The notes under the pieces were generated by a model. It searched no databases, had not been told where the DNA came from, and saw only the letters and a program-made list of their open reading frames with translations. Made by a program: the position numbers and the translations under genes. Shown here piece after piece: positions 1 to 5,796 of a DNA stretch of 10,656 nucleotides (position 1 is its first letter; the number at the start of each line of letters is the position of its first letter). The DNA comes from an uncultured Clostridia bacterium (lineage in GTDB: Bacteria > Bacillota > Clostridia > TANB77 > CAG-508). The stretch lies in the NCBI GenBank assembly GCA_948976265.1, contig CARFUA010000001.1:235848-246503 (forward strand). Direction: 5' to 3'.

Positions 1-122
1 ATAGAGGATAAAAAATGCAGTTTTCATTTTTGAAGTTTGCTCTTTTTAATTATGTTTTCTTATGTATATGGTTTGGTTGTTTTTGTGAATAGCCAATCTA
101 TTAGTAGACTTTGAAGGTTTGT

Positions 123-147
123 TATTAGAAAATAAATTTTTCTAATA
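123..147. terminator. AT-only hairpin upstream of Fic 1, possible terminator
   Basis: A 10-bp perfect stem (123-132 with 138-147) closes a 5-nt loop and is followed by TTTATTTA. It has almost no GC, so it would be a weak terminator. It may close whatever gene lies to the left of the window. Positions 1-122 contain no reading frame that I can support; frame 1 stops at 31-33. Confidence 0.25.
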
Positions 148-168
148 TTTATTTAGTATAACAAAAAA

Positions 169-269
169 TTCTTTTTTGGAAATAAATTTAAAAATATAGA
201 ATAAATTTAATAAAAACTTTCTTTTTTGGAAATAGTATGATATAATATTATTATAATCAAAAAGGAGAG
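169..269 (+). promoter_or_regulatory. Fic 1 promoter with 16-bp direct repeat and RBS
   Basis: TTCTTTTTTGGAAATA occurs exactly twice, at 169-184 and 219-234, 50 bp apart (close to five helical turns). The downstream copy lies directly in front of a TATAAT at 241-246, in the place of the -35 element and spacer; the -35 match itself (about 218-223) is poor. AAAGGAG at 261-267 is the ribosome binding site for the ATG at 278. Because the gene encodes an Xre-type DNA-binding domain, the repeat is a natural candidate operator for autoregulation. That link is inference. Confidence 0.5.
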
Positions 270-277
270 TTTTTATT

Positions 278-1213
278 ATGTTAGGAGAAAAAATAAAACT
301 ATATAGAGAAAGTAAAAATATGACGCAAGGTGAAATTGCAGATATATTAGGAGTAAAATCATCGACAATTTCAAAATATGAAGCAGGAACATTAGAACCT
401 AATATTGAGTCATTAAAAAAAATAGCTGAATTATTTGATGTTTCAATTGACGAATTGCTAAAAGAAGATGATTTTGATATATCAAAAATAAACATTTTAG
501 AAGTGCTAAGAGAACAAAAAAATATGAAATTAAAAGGTAATTTATATCATAATACTCAGATTATTTTTGCATATAATACAAATCATATAGAAGGTAGTAA
601 ACTTACAGAAGATCAAACTAGATATATTTATGAGACTAATACACTGTTAGCAGAAAAGGATTCTATTACTGACTTAGATGATGTTTTGGAAACAGCTAAT
701 CATTTTAAATTAGTTGACTATATGTTAGATATAGCAGATAAAGAATTAACTGAAAATATGATAAAAAAATTTCACAAAATATTAAAAGAAGGGACATCAG
801 ATAGTAGAAAAGATTGGTTTGTTGTTGGAGATTATAAGAAATTACCTAATGAAGTAGGTGGACTAAAAACTACAGAGCCTAAAAATGTTGAAAGAGACAT
901 GAAAAAATTATTAGAATGGTATGAATCTTTAAAACAAGTAACAATAAATGAAATAATTGAATTTCATGCGAAATTTGAAAAGATGCATCCATTTCAAGAC
1001 GGTAATGGTAGAGTAGGTAGAATAATTACATTTAAGGAATGCTTAAAGAATAATATAGTACCATTTATTATTTTAGATAAAGAAAAATTATTCTACTATA
1101 GGGGATTGAATCAATATCAAACAAATAAAGAAAAAGGATATTTAATTGATACTTGCTTAAATGCGCAAGATCAATATGTTGAAATTATTAAATATTATTT
1201 AGGTAATAGATAA
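278..1213 (+). CDS. Xre helix-turn-helix / Fic domain fusion protein (Fic 1)
   Basis: Predicted Fic enzyme, a family that usually transfers AMP from ATP to a hydroxyl of a target protein, here fused to its own DNA-binding domain. Residues 5-60 form a Cro/C1-type helix-turn-helix (MTQGEIADILGVKSSTISKYEAG). The Fic core spans about 95-290, with the complete active-site motif H237-PFQDGNGRVG-R248, including catalytic His237, Asp241 and both arginines. The motif T101-N-H-I-E105-G106 fits the [S/T]xxxE[G/N] inhibitory helix and lies N-terminal to the Fic core within the same chain. In known Fic proteins such a Glu blocks ATP gamma-phosphate placement, so this enzyme should be self-inhibited. The ATG has AAAGGAG 10 nt upstream. 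It is transcribed alone, with a hairpin after the stop. The target protein is unknown. Confidence 0.93.
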   Translation: MLGEKIKLYRESKNMTQGEIADILGVKSSTISKYEAGTLEPNIESLKKIAELFDVSIDELLKEDDFDISKINILEVLREQKNMKLKGNLYHNTQIIFAYNTNHIEGSKLTEDQTRYIYETNTLLAEKDSITDLDDVLETANHFKLVDYMLDIADKELTENMIKKFHKILKEGTSDSRKDWFVVGDYKKLPNEVGGLKTTEPKNVERDMKKLLEWYESLKQVTINEIIEFHAKFEKMHPFQDGNGRVGRIITFKECLKNNIVPFIILDKEKLFYYRGLNQYQTNKEKGYLIDTCLNAQDQYVEIIKYYLGNR

Positions 1214-1218
1214 ACTAA

Positions 1219-1270
1219 AGAAAAGCAAAATAATAAGGTGATTTTGGTTACAGAATTATTTTGTTTTTCT
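1219..1270 (+). terminator. Probable terminator after Fic 1
   Basis: A 16-bp stem (1219-1234 with 1255-1270), with one G-T wobble and a loop of about 20 nt, starts six bases after the Fic 1 stop codon. The 3' arm itself is T-rich (TTTTGTTTTT), but no extra T tract follows, so termination strength is uncertain. Confidence 0.45.
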
Positions 1271-1338
1271 GATAATTAACGATAAATTTTGACAAAATTT
1301 GCAAAAATTTAGTCGTATAATTATAAAGGGGGATTTTA

Positions 1339-2511
1339 ATGAAAGCAAATAATGAACTAACACAATTCAGTATATATAAAATAAACACAGAAAAAGTAGA
1401 AGAAATAATATTATTGGAAGAAGATAATGATGCTAATACTATAAAAAATAAGATAATAGTGTATTTAAGTAATTGTATCAAAAAGGGAAAAGATAATGTA
1501 CTAATATCTGATTATGATGAATTCAGTTTAATGCTCATAAAAAGTAAAAGAAATCCAATTTGGAAAAATATTGTTGAATATATGATAAATAATGGTAAAA
1601 TAGCAGAAGATATAGATAATAAAACTATAATTAACCAAAGTACATCATATATATTATTTACAGTTATAGATAGTAAAATATATGTAATGACTGGAGGAAG
1701 AGGAGCTAACTATATAAATAAATTTATTGAAAAAAATTATGGACTATATTTAATACCTAAGATTGTAAATAAAAATAATCCAATAATAAAAAAAGTTGTA
1801 GAGAATAATATAACTGGAAATAATTTATCGACAGAGAGGATAACAAAAAATGTAACAAGTGTATCTATGGAAGATAGTTTGGGAAGCATCTATAGAGAAT
1901 TAAATATACAAGTTTCTAAAGAAATAGCAAAAAAATTGGGTGTTACTGGAATTGAAGATAATAAACAAATATCTATTTTAAGTGGTGATTCTGTTGTTAT
2001 CAGAAAGAGTGTTTTACTAAATGAATTAAAAATAATTTTGAAAACCCTTTCTAAACTGGAGGACAAAGAAGATAATTTCATTTTAAATTATTTTGTACCA
2101 ATAAGAAAAAAAGGAATAAAGCTATCATACTTAAAAGAAAAAATGATACAAAGTATTCAAAATGAAGAATTAAATAAATTTCAGTTGGTAAGTGATAACA
2201 TATCTCAGTATTATTGTTCTTCTTATAAGTATCAATTAATTAAGCAAGGTGAATGTGTTTTTGAAAGTTTTTCTCCAATAGAATTTAAAGATATTATTGA
2301 TATTGTTAGAGATGATAAAGGAAAATTATACAAAACAAAAATAGAAGAAGTTTTGTATGAATATGAATTGGAAACTTTAAGTGAGAATGGAGAAAAGGTT
2401 ATTGTTCCAGAAAAAATTATAAACCTACTTAGAGGTTGTATTGAGGATGAAAGATATTGCTTTTATTTATTAAATGGATCATGGTATGTATTTGAAGAAC
2501 ATTTTTTTTAA
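1339..2511 (+). CDS. DUF6119 / TIGR04141-family protein, N-terminal part (gene interrupted by in-frame TAA)
   Basis: Resembles the sporadically distributed TIGR04141 (DUF6119) family, whose molecular function is not established. Family-like features are the GGRGA segment at residues 119-123 followed by an 'INKFIEKNYGL' helix, the 'IIKKVVENNITGNNLS' stretch (about 149-164), and the SGDSVVIRKSVLLNELKIIL segment (about 215-234). The ATG has a strong AAAGGGGGA site at 1325-1333. The product is 390 residues, shorter than I recall for the family. The frame resumes immediately after the TAA at 2509-2511 and continues for 189 more codons with matching character, so this looks like two thirds of a gene of about 580 codons broken by one nonsense codon. 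The stop falls in a run of eight T followed by A's. It could be a point mutation (for example GAA to TAA), a real two-part gene, or a sequencing error. Confidence 0.7.
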   Translation: MKANNELTQFSIYKINTEKVEEIILLEEDNDANTIKNKIIVYLSNCIKKGKDNVLISDYDEFSLMLIKSKRNPIWKNIVEYMINNGKIAEDIDNKTIINQSTSYILFTVIDSKIYVMTGGRGANYINKFIEKNYGLYLIPKIVNKNNPIIKKVVENNITGNNLSTERITKNVTSVSMEDSLGSIYRELNIQVSKEIAKKLGVTGIEDNKQISILSGDSVVIRKSVLLNELKIILKTLSKLEDKEDNFILNYFVPIRKKGIKLSYLKEKMIQSIQNEELNKFQLVSDNISQYYCSSYKYQLIKQGECVFESFSPIEFKDIIDIVRDDKGKLYKTKIEEVLYEYELETLSENGEKVIVPEKIINLLRGCIEDERYCFYLLNGSWYVFEEHFF

Positions 2512-2571
2512 AAATTAGATGAAAAGTATAAATCTTTATATGACAATCTCAAAAAAGAATCTGATGATATT

Positions 2572-3081
2572 GTGAAAAAATACAATCTGTTGAAAATAGC
2601 ACCAAATGAAGATCAATATAATGGTATGTTTGTAGAAGATAAGAGAATAATTAAAGTACATACACATGAAATAAAATTTATAGAGCTAGCAGATTTAATA
2701 TTTTTTGATGAAAGAAATACTTATCTAATGTGTAACAAAGGTAGTTTTAATGGTGAACATGTAAGAGATTTAGAAAATCAAATAACAACATCATCAAAAA
2801 TGATAGAATTAGTATTAAAAAATGATAAAGAATTAATAAAAAAATACTATAACGATTTAGATTTAAAAGAAAAAGAGAAAATTGGTCAAGAGGAGTTTTT
2901 AAAATTATTTAACAAAAATATAGTATTTATTGCAGGATTTACAAACAATTATAAAAAGGAAACAAGATCTCCATATGCAAAATATCTGTTATGTGAATTG
3001 TATAAAAATTTAAAAGACTCAGGGTTTGATTTATTAATTACAAATTATACTACTAGCGAAAGCAAGAAAAAAGCCCAATAG
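2572..3081 (+). CDS. DUF6119 / TIGR04141-family protein, C-terminal part (downstream of nonsense codon)
   Basis: This is the continuation, in the same frame, of the DUF6119 gene beginning at 1339; the open frame runs from 2512 without interruption. GTG 2572 is the first usual start codon, and an in-frame ATG lies at 2626, but neither has a Shine-Dalgarno sequence, so independent translation would be poor. The residues between the TAA and the GTG (LDEKYKSLYDNLKKESDDI) read as a helical link consistent with the preceding 'WYVFEEHFF' end, which argues for one original protein. The C-terminal part has an 'IKVHTHEIKFIELADLIFF' stretch followed by a segment on HVRDLENQI (compare the conserved ship-to-target His/Arg region of this family; residue roles unknown). 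I treat it as a broken gene or possible readthrough product, not as a separate protein. Confidence 0.5.
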   Translation: MKKYNLLKIAPNEDQYNGMFVEDKRIIKVHTHEIKFIELADLIFFDERNTYLMCNKGSFNGEHVRDLENQITTSSKMIELVLKNDKELIKKYYNDLDLKEKEKIGQEEFLKLFNKNIVFIAGFTNNYKKETRSPYAKYLLCELYKNLKDSGFDLLITNYTTSESKKKAQ

Positions 3082-3090
3082 GGCTTTTTT
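3067..3090 (+). terminator. Rho-independent terminator embedding the DUF6119 stop codon
   Basis: AAAAAAGCCC (3067-3076) pairs perfectly with GGGCTTTTTT (3081-3090) across an AATA loop. The TAG stop codon (3079-3081) is made of the last two loop bases and the first base of the 3' arm. Three GC pairs plus six T's make a canonical intrinsic terminator. Confidence 0.88.
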
Positions 3091-3229
3091 ATATATTTAA
3101 ACATCCACCAATCAATTGTACTCCACCACAAAATCCATTCCTATAATATTTCTCATCTTAATAGAAAATTTTAATTTATCATTAAATGTAATTAAAAATA
3201 CATAATAATTACGATATTTATAAGAAAAG

Positions 3230-3313
3230 TGCAATATTTATTTTTTAAAGTGCAAAAATTGCACTTTAAGTATTGATATTGCATCCTATAACTGATATAA
3301 TATATATAGGAGG
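3230..3313 (+). promoter_or_regulatory. Fic 2 promoter with two concentric inverted repeats and RBS
   Basis: The promoter is TTGATA (3273-3278), 17 bp, TATAAT (3296-3301) with an extended TGA before the -10; AGGAGG is at 3308-3313. Just upstream is a perfect 11-bp inverted repeat, TTAAAGTGCAA (3245-3255) and TTGCACTTTAA (3259-3269), with a 3-bp spacer. A second pair of arms, TGCAATAT (3230-3237) and ATATTGCA (3276-3283), is centred on nearly the same point. The TGCAA cores are 20-21 bp apart on each side, so they lie on the same DNA face. The right outer arm overlaps the -35 element and would block polymerase if bound. The likely ligand is the winged helix of Fic 2 itself (inference). Confidence 0.75.
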
Positions 3314-3321
3314 TATTTCTA

Positions 3322-4380
3322 ATGAATAATAAAAAAGACTGGAATTTAGAATTATCAGAATATATTAAACAAGGCGAACCAAATCAAGTAGAAAAAACAA
3401 AAGCATGGGAAACAGCAATTGGTCTGCAAGATGTTGATGGATTAAAACCTTCAAAATACTTAATAAAAACTGCTAAAGAACATATTGAAGGAACAATAGA
3501 TATTGAAGAAGTAAAAACAAGAATAGATGAATATTATGAAGTTCACGCCGTTAGAAAAAACTTTGAAAAGGAAAATGAAGAGGCAGATAAAGTTGCAGTA
3601 AGAATTACAGAAATATTAAGTGAAAAGGCATTTAATTTTTCGCCCACAGAACTATTAAATATTCATAAAAGATTATTTAAAGATATATTTGATGGAGCAG
3701 GAGTATATAGAGATTATAATTTTACTAAAAAAGAATGGGTACTAAACGGAGATACAGTAATATATGCACCATTTGACACTATAAAAGAAACGCTAGAATA
3801 TGATTTTGAACAAGAAAAAAATTTTCTATATAAAGGATTAAGCTTAGATGAATCTATAAAACATCTATGTAAATTTACATCAAATATTTGGCAAGTACAT
3901 CCATTTTGTGAAGGCAACACAAGAACAACAGCAGTTTTTATGATAAAATATTTAAGAACTTTTGGATTTAATATTAAGAGGCAAGTATTTGCTGATAATT
4001 CATGGTATTTTAGAAATTCATTAGTAAGAGCCAATTACAAAAATTTTGAGAAAAATGTATTTGAAGATACATCATTTTTAGAAAAATTCTTTTATAATTT
4101 AATAACAAATGCGAACCATGAATTAAAAAATAGATATACACATATCGATAATATTCAAAGTGCAGATAGTAACAACTTAAAGTGCAATAATTACACTTTA
4201 GAAGAACAGGCGATTATAAACATATTGAAAATGAATCCAACAACAACGCAAGAAGAGATAGCAAAGCAAATCAATAAATCTTTAAGAACAGTAAAAACAT
4301 ATATGGCAGAAATGCAAGAAAAAGGATTGGTAGAAAGAATAAATGGTAAGAAGAGTGGCGAATGGGTTGTAAATGAGTAA
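3322..4380 (+). CDS. Fic family protein with VbhA-like N-terminus and C-terminal winged helix (Fic 2)
   Basis: A 352-residue Fic protein. Residues about 30-72 ('TAIGLQDVDGLKPSKYL...HIEGTIDIEEV') resemble the small VbhA-type antitoxin that inhibits class I Fic enzymes, here fused to the enzyme. At the aligned inhibitory site, [S/T]xxxEG becomes L35-QDV-D39-G40, so the blocking Glu is Asp and the Ser/Thr is Leu. The Fic core is about 75-265, with a target-docking strand near VIYAPFD (146-152) and the motif H193-PFCEGNTRTT-A204. It keeps His193, Glu197, Asn199 and Arg201 but replaces the second Gly by Thr and the final Arg by Ala. Residues 293-348 are a winged helix (TTQEEIAKQINKSLRTVKTY recognition region) that probably binds the palindromes in its promoter. 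It is monocistronic: own promoter before it, terminator after it. Activity could be AMP transfer or an altered reaction, given the changed motif. Confidence 0.9.
   Translation: MNNKKDWNLELSEYIKQGEPNQVEKTKAWETAIGLQDVDGLKPSKYLIKTAKEHIEGTIDIEEVKTRIDEYYEVHAVRKNFEKENEEADKVAVRITEILSEKAFNFSPTELLNIHKRLFKDIFDGAGVYRDYNFTKKEWVLNGDTVIYAPFDTIKETLEYDFEQEKNFLYKGLSLDESIKHLCKFTSNIWQVHPFCEGNTRTTAVFMIKYLRTFGFNIKRQVFADNSWYFRNSLVRANYKNFEKNVFEDTSFLEKFFYNLITNANHELKNRYTHIDNIQSADSNNLKCNNYTLEEQAIINILKMNPTTTQEEIAKQINKSLRTVKTYMAEMQEKGLVERINGKKSGEWVVNE
4177..4201. promoter_or_regulatory. Second copy of the Fic 2 operator inside the Fic 2 coding region
   Basis: TTAAAGTGCAA (4177-4187), a 3-bp spacer and TTACACTTTAG (4191-4201) match the promoter palindrome at 3245-3269 in 22 of 25 positions with the same 11-3-11 layout. 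It encodes residues 286-294, the linker between the Fic core and the winged helix, where protein sequence is probably little constrained. A further half-site, CAAAGTGCAG, lies just upstream (about 4156-4165). It could allow DNA looping to the promoter about 930 bp away, or act as a roadblock. No direct proof of binding. Confidence 0.45.
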
Positions 4381-4396
4381 TTTTATAATATAAAGC

Positions 4397-4445
4397 AAAA
4401 GTGTGAAAACGACTTTTAATCTAAGAGTCAAATTTCACACTTTTT
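4397..4445 (+). terminator. Terminator after Fic 2
   Basis: AAAAGTGTGAAA (4397-4408) pairs with TTTCACACTTTT (4433-4444); a smaller inner stem (GACTTTT 4411-4417 with AAGAGTC 4423-4429) extends it, and the 3' arm ends in five T's. It lies 16 nt after the Fic 2 stop. Confidence 0.82.
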
Positions 4446-4513
4446 AATAATTTTACTACTGATAACAGAATGCAAGAATAAAAAAATTAAAAGTACATAT
4501 AATATTATAAAAC

Positions 4514-4555
4514 TTGACTAAGATGCAAAAAAATGATATAATGCGTCTTAGGAGG
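4514..4555 (+). promoter_or_regulatory. Fic 3 promoter overlapped by an inverted-repeat operator, and RBS
   Basis: TTGACT (4514-4519), 17 bp, extended TGA plus TATAAT (4537-4542). The arms CTAAGATGCA (4518-4527) and TGCGTCTTAG (4542-4551) are complementary in 9 of 10 positions and bracket the promoter spacer, touching both the -35 and -10 elements. A protein on both arms would exclude polymerase. AGGAGG (4550-4555) overlaps the right arm, 7 nt before the ATG, so the mRNA leader is only about 14 nt. The winged helix of Fic 3 is the obvious candidate ligand (inference). Confidence 0.78.
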
Positions 4556-4562
4556 AATAGAG

Positions 4563-5678
4563 ATGGTACCATATATGGCAAGAAAATTACCTTTTGATGA
4601 GGAAATTAATTATAATAAAATTACTAAAAAAATGATATCTGCTAGTTCTAGCGTATCTAAATTAGATGGAATGCTTGAAGAGGAAAATATTAGTAGAGAA
4701 TTGTTTATAAATCCTTTAACAAAAAAGGAAGCTGTATTAAGCTCAAAAATAGAGGGAACACAAGCTACTTTAACAGAAATTCTTGAATTAGAAGCTGATG
4801 AAGGAAAAACAGAATTAAAAAATAAATATGATGATTTTGTTGAAATTACTAATTATAATAGAGCTATTGAATATGCAGAGCAAGAAGTATCAGATAAAAA
4901 TAGTATATCCTTATGGATGTTAAGATGTATTCATAAATTATTATTAAGTGGAGCTAGAGGAAAAGACAAAAATCCAGGAGAATTTAGAAATGATCAAAAC
5001 TGGATTGGAAAGCCTGGAAGTACAATTGAAACAGCATCATTTGTACCAGTTTCACCAGAAAAATTAATAGAGAATCTTGAGAACTTAGAAAAATATATAA
5101 ATGAATATGAAGAACAATCAGAGTTAATTCAAGCTGCGATTATACATGTTCAATTTGAAAAAATACACCCATTTAAAGATGGAAATGGAAGAATTGGAAG
5201 AATGTTAATACCCCTATTTTTATATTATAGAGGTGTTCTAAATAGACCAGTATTGTATATTAGTGAATATTTTGAAGAAAATCGAGAGGAATATTATGAT
5301 AAGTTAAATGCAGTTAATGAAAATGATGAAGGATGGATGGAATGGATTGAATTTTTCTTAACTGCTGTTGAGACTCAAGCAAATAGAAATATTGAAAAAA
5401 TAAAAAAATTACAAAATTTATATGCAGAATATAAATTTAAAATAAATGAAATACTAAAAAGCAAAAATAGTATTTATGTTCTAGATGCCCTTTTTAAAAT
5501 ACCAATATTTAAAGCAACAAAATTACATGAAGAAGTATCAAAGAATATTAAAATAAATAAGGCAACTATTAATAGATTTATAAATAAGTTAGTTGAGGCA
5601 GGCATTATTGTGCCGGAAGAAGGAAAAGATAGATATGTAAAATATTATTTTAAAGCTTTAGTAGACTTGATTCAATAA
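4563..5678 (+). CDS. Fic family protein, class II type with N-terminal inhibitory helix and C-terminal winged helix (Fic 3)
   Basis: A 371-residue protein with the layout of the common Fic_N-Fic-winged helix family (for example the Shewanella SoFic group). Residues 8-75 are the Fic N-terminal domain with S60-SKI-E64-G65, a full match to the [S/T]xxxE[G/N] inhibitory motif placed before the core, as in class II. The core contains H202-PFKDGNGRIG-R213 with all motif residues, and a docking segment near TASFVPVSPEKL (157-168). Residues 300-368 form a winged helix (KATINRFINKLVEAGIIV, then KDRYVKYY as the wing). It should be an intact, self-inhibited AMP transferase able to bind DNA. ATG 4563 has AGGAGG 7 nt upstream; the in-frame ATG at 4575 has no better site. 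It has its own promoter and a terminator that starts at the stop codon. Target unknown. Confidence 0.94.
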   Translation: MVPYMARKLPFDEEINYNKITKKMISASSSVSKLDGMLEEENISRELFINPLTKKEAVLSSKIEGTQATLTEILELEADEGKTELKNKYDDFVEITNYNRAIEYAEQEVSDKNSISLWMLRCIHKLLLSGARGKDKNPGEFRNDQNWIGKPGSTIETASFVPVSPEKLIENLENLEKYINEYEEQSELIQAAIIHVQFEKIHPFKDGNGRIGRMLIPLFLYYRGVLNRPVLYISEYFEENREEYYDKLNAVNENDEGWMEWIEFFLTAVETQANRNIEKIKKLQNLYAEYKFKINEILKSKNSIYVLDALFKIPIFKATKLHEEVSKNIKINKATINRFINKLVEAGIIVPEEGKDRYVKYYFKALVDLIQ

Positions 5679-5748
5679 AAATAAGGCGCATCCATGCAAT
5701 TCAAATAAAAATAAGACGCAAAAATGTCAAAAAATGCGCCTTATTTTT
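5677..5748. terminator. Bidirectional terminator with two alternative 5' arms between Fic 3 and the convergent DUF6076 gene
   Basis: TGCGCCTTATTTTT (5735-5748) can pair perfectly with AAAAATAAGGCGCA (5677-5690), which overlaps the Fic 3 stop codon, or with one mismatch with AAAAATAAGACGCA (5707-5720). The two stems exclude each other. The 3' arm ends in five T's, and read from the minus strand the hairpin is also followed by TTTTTATTT, so it can serve both convergent genes. The arms carry the same TAAGRCGCA core as the Fic 3 promoter operator. Confidence 0.75.
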
Positions 5749-5771
5749 GTTTAAGGCGCATCTATGCAATT
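5683..5771. repeat. 19-bp direct repeats flanking the Fic 3 terminator
   Basis: AAGGCGCATCCATGCAATT (5683-5701) and AAGGCGCATCTATGCAATT (5753-5771) differ at one base and are 70 bp apart on either side of the terminator arms. Each begins with the TAAGGCGCA half-site related to the operator arms at 4518-4527 and 4542-4551, and each contains a small GCATnnATGC palindrome. Confidence 0.7.
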
Positions 5772-5786
5772 TAGAATTCTAAATTG
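5767..5786. repeat. 20-bp perfect palindrome downstream of DUF6076 gene
   Basis: CAATTTAGAATTCTAAATTG is a perfect palindrome with no loop, starting in the last bases of the second 19-bp direct repeat and ending 10 bp from the DUF6076 stop codon. It could be a protein-binding site or part of the transcription end of the minus-strand gene. Confidence 0.6.
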
Positions 5787-5796
5787 TATGTTAATG

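Noticed and set aside
1..121. Short minus-strand frame ending in WLFTKTTKPYT, and plus-strand frame ending at 31-33, as gene tails
   Set aside because: Both are too short, and I recognise no family; no start or ribosome binding site is in view.
142..495. Minus-strand frame opposite the start of Fic 1
   Set aside because: It is low-complexity Ser/Ile/Phe sequence, the usual shadow of an AT-rich gene, and overlaps the well-supported Fic 1.
1289..1321. TTGACA and TATAAT upstream of the DUF6119 gene as its promoter
   Set aside because: The spacing is 21 bp, too long for a normal sigma-A promoter, and the implied start site would fall within the ribosome binding site at 1325-1333. The true promoter is unresolved.
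2509..2511. Reassigned TAA stop codon
   Set aside because: The other genes in the window (for example Fic 1, Fic 2 and Fic 3) end at TAA with terminators just behind, so TAA is a normal stop here.
5677..5771. CRISPR-like repeats after Fic 3
   Set aside because: There are only two 19-bp copies with a hairpin between them, no array spacing and no cas genes; operator/terminator repeats explain them better.
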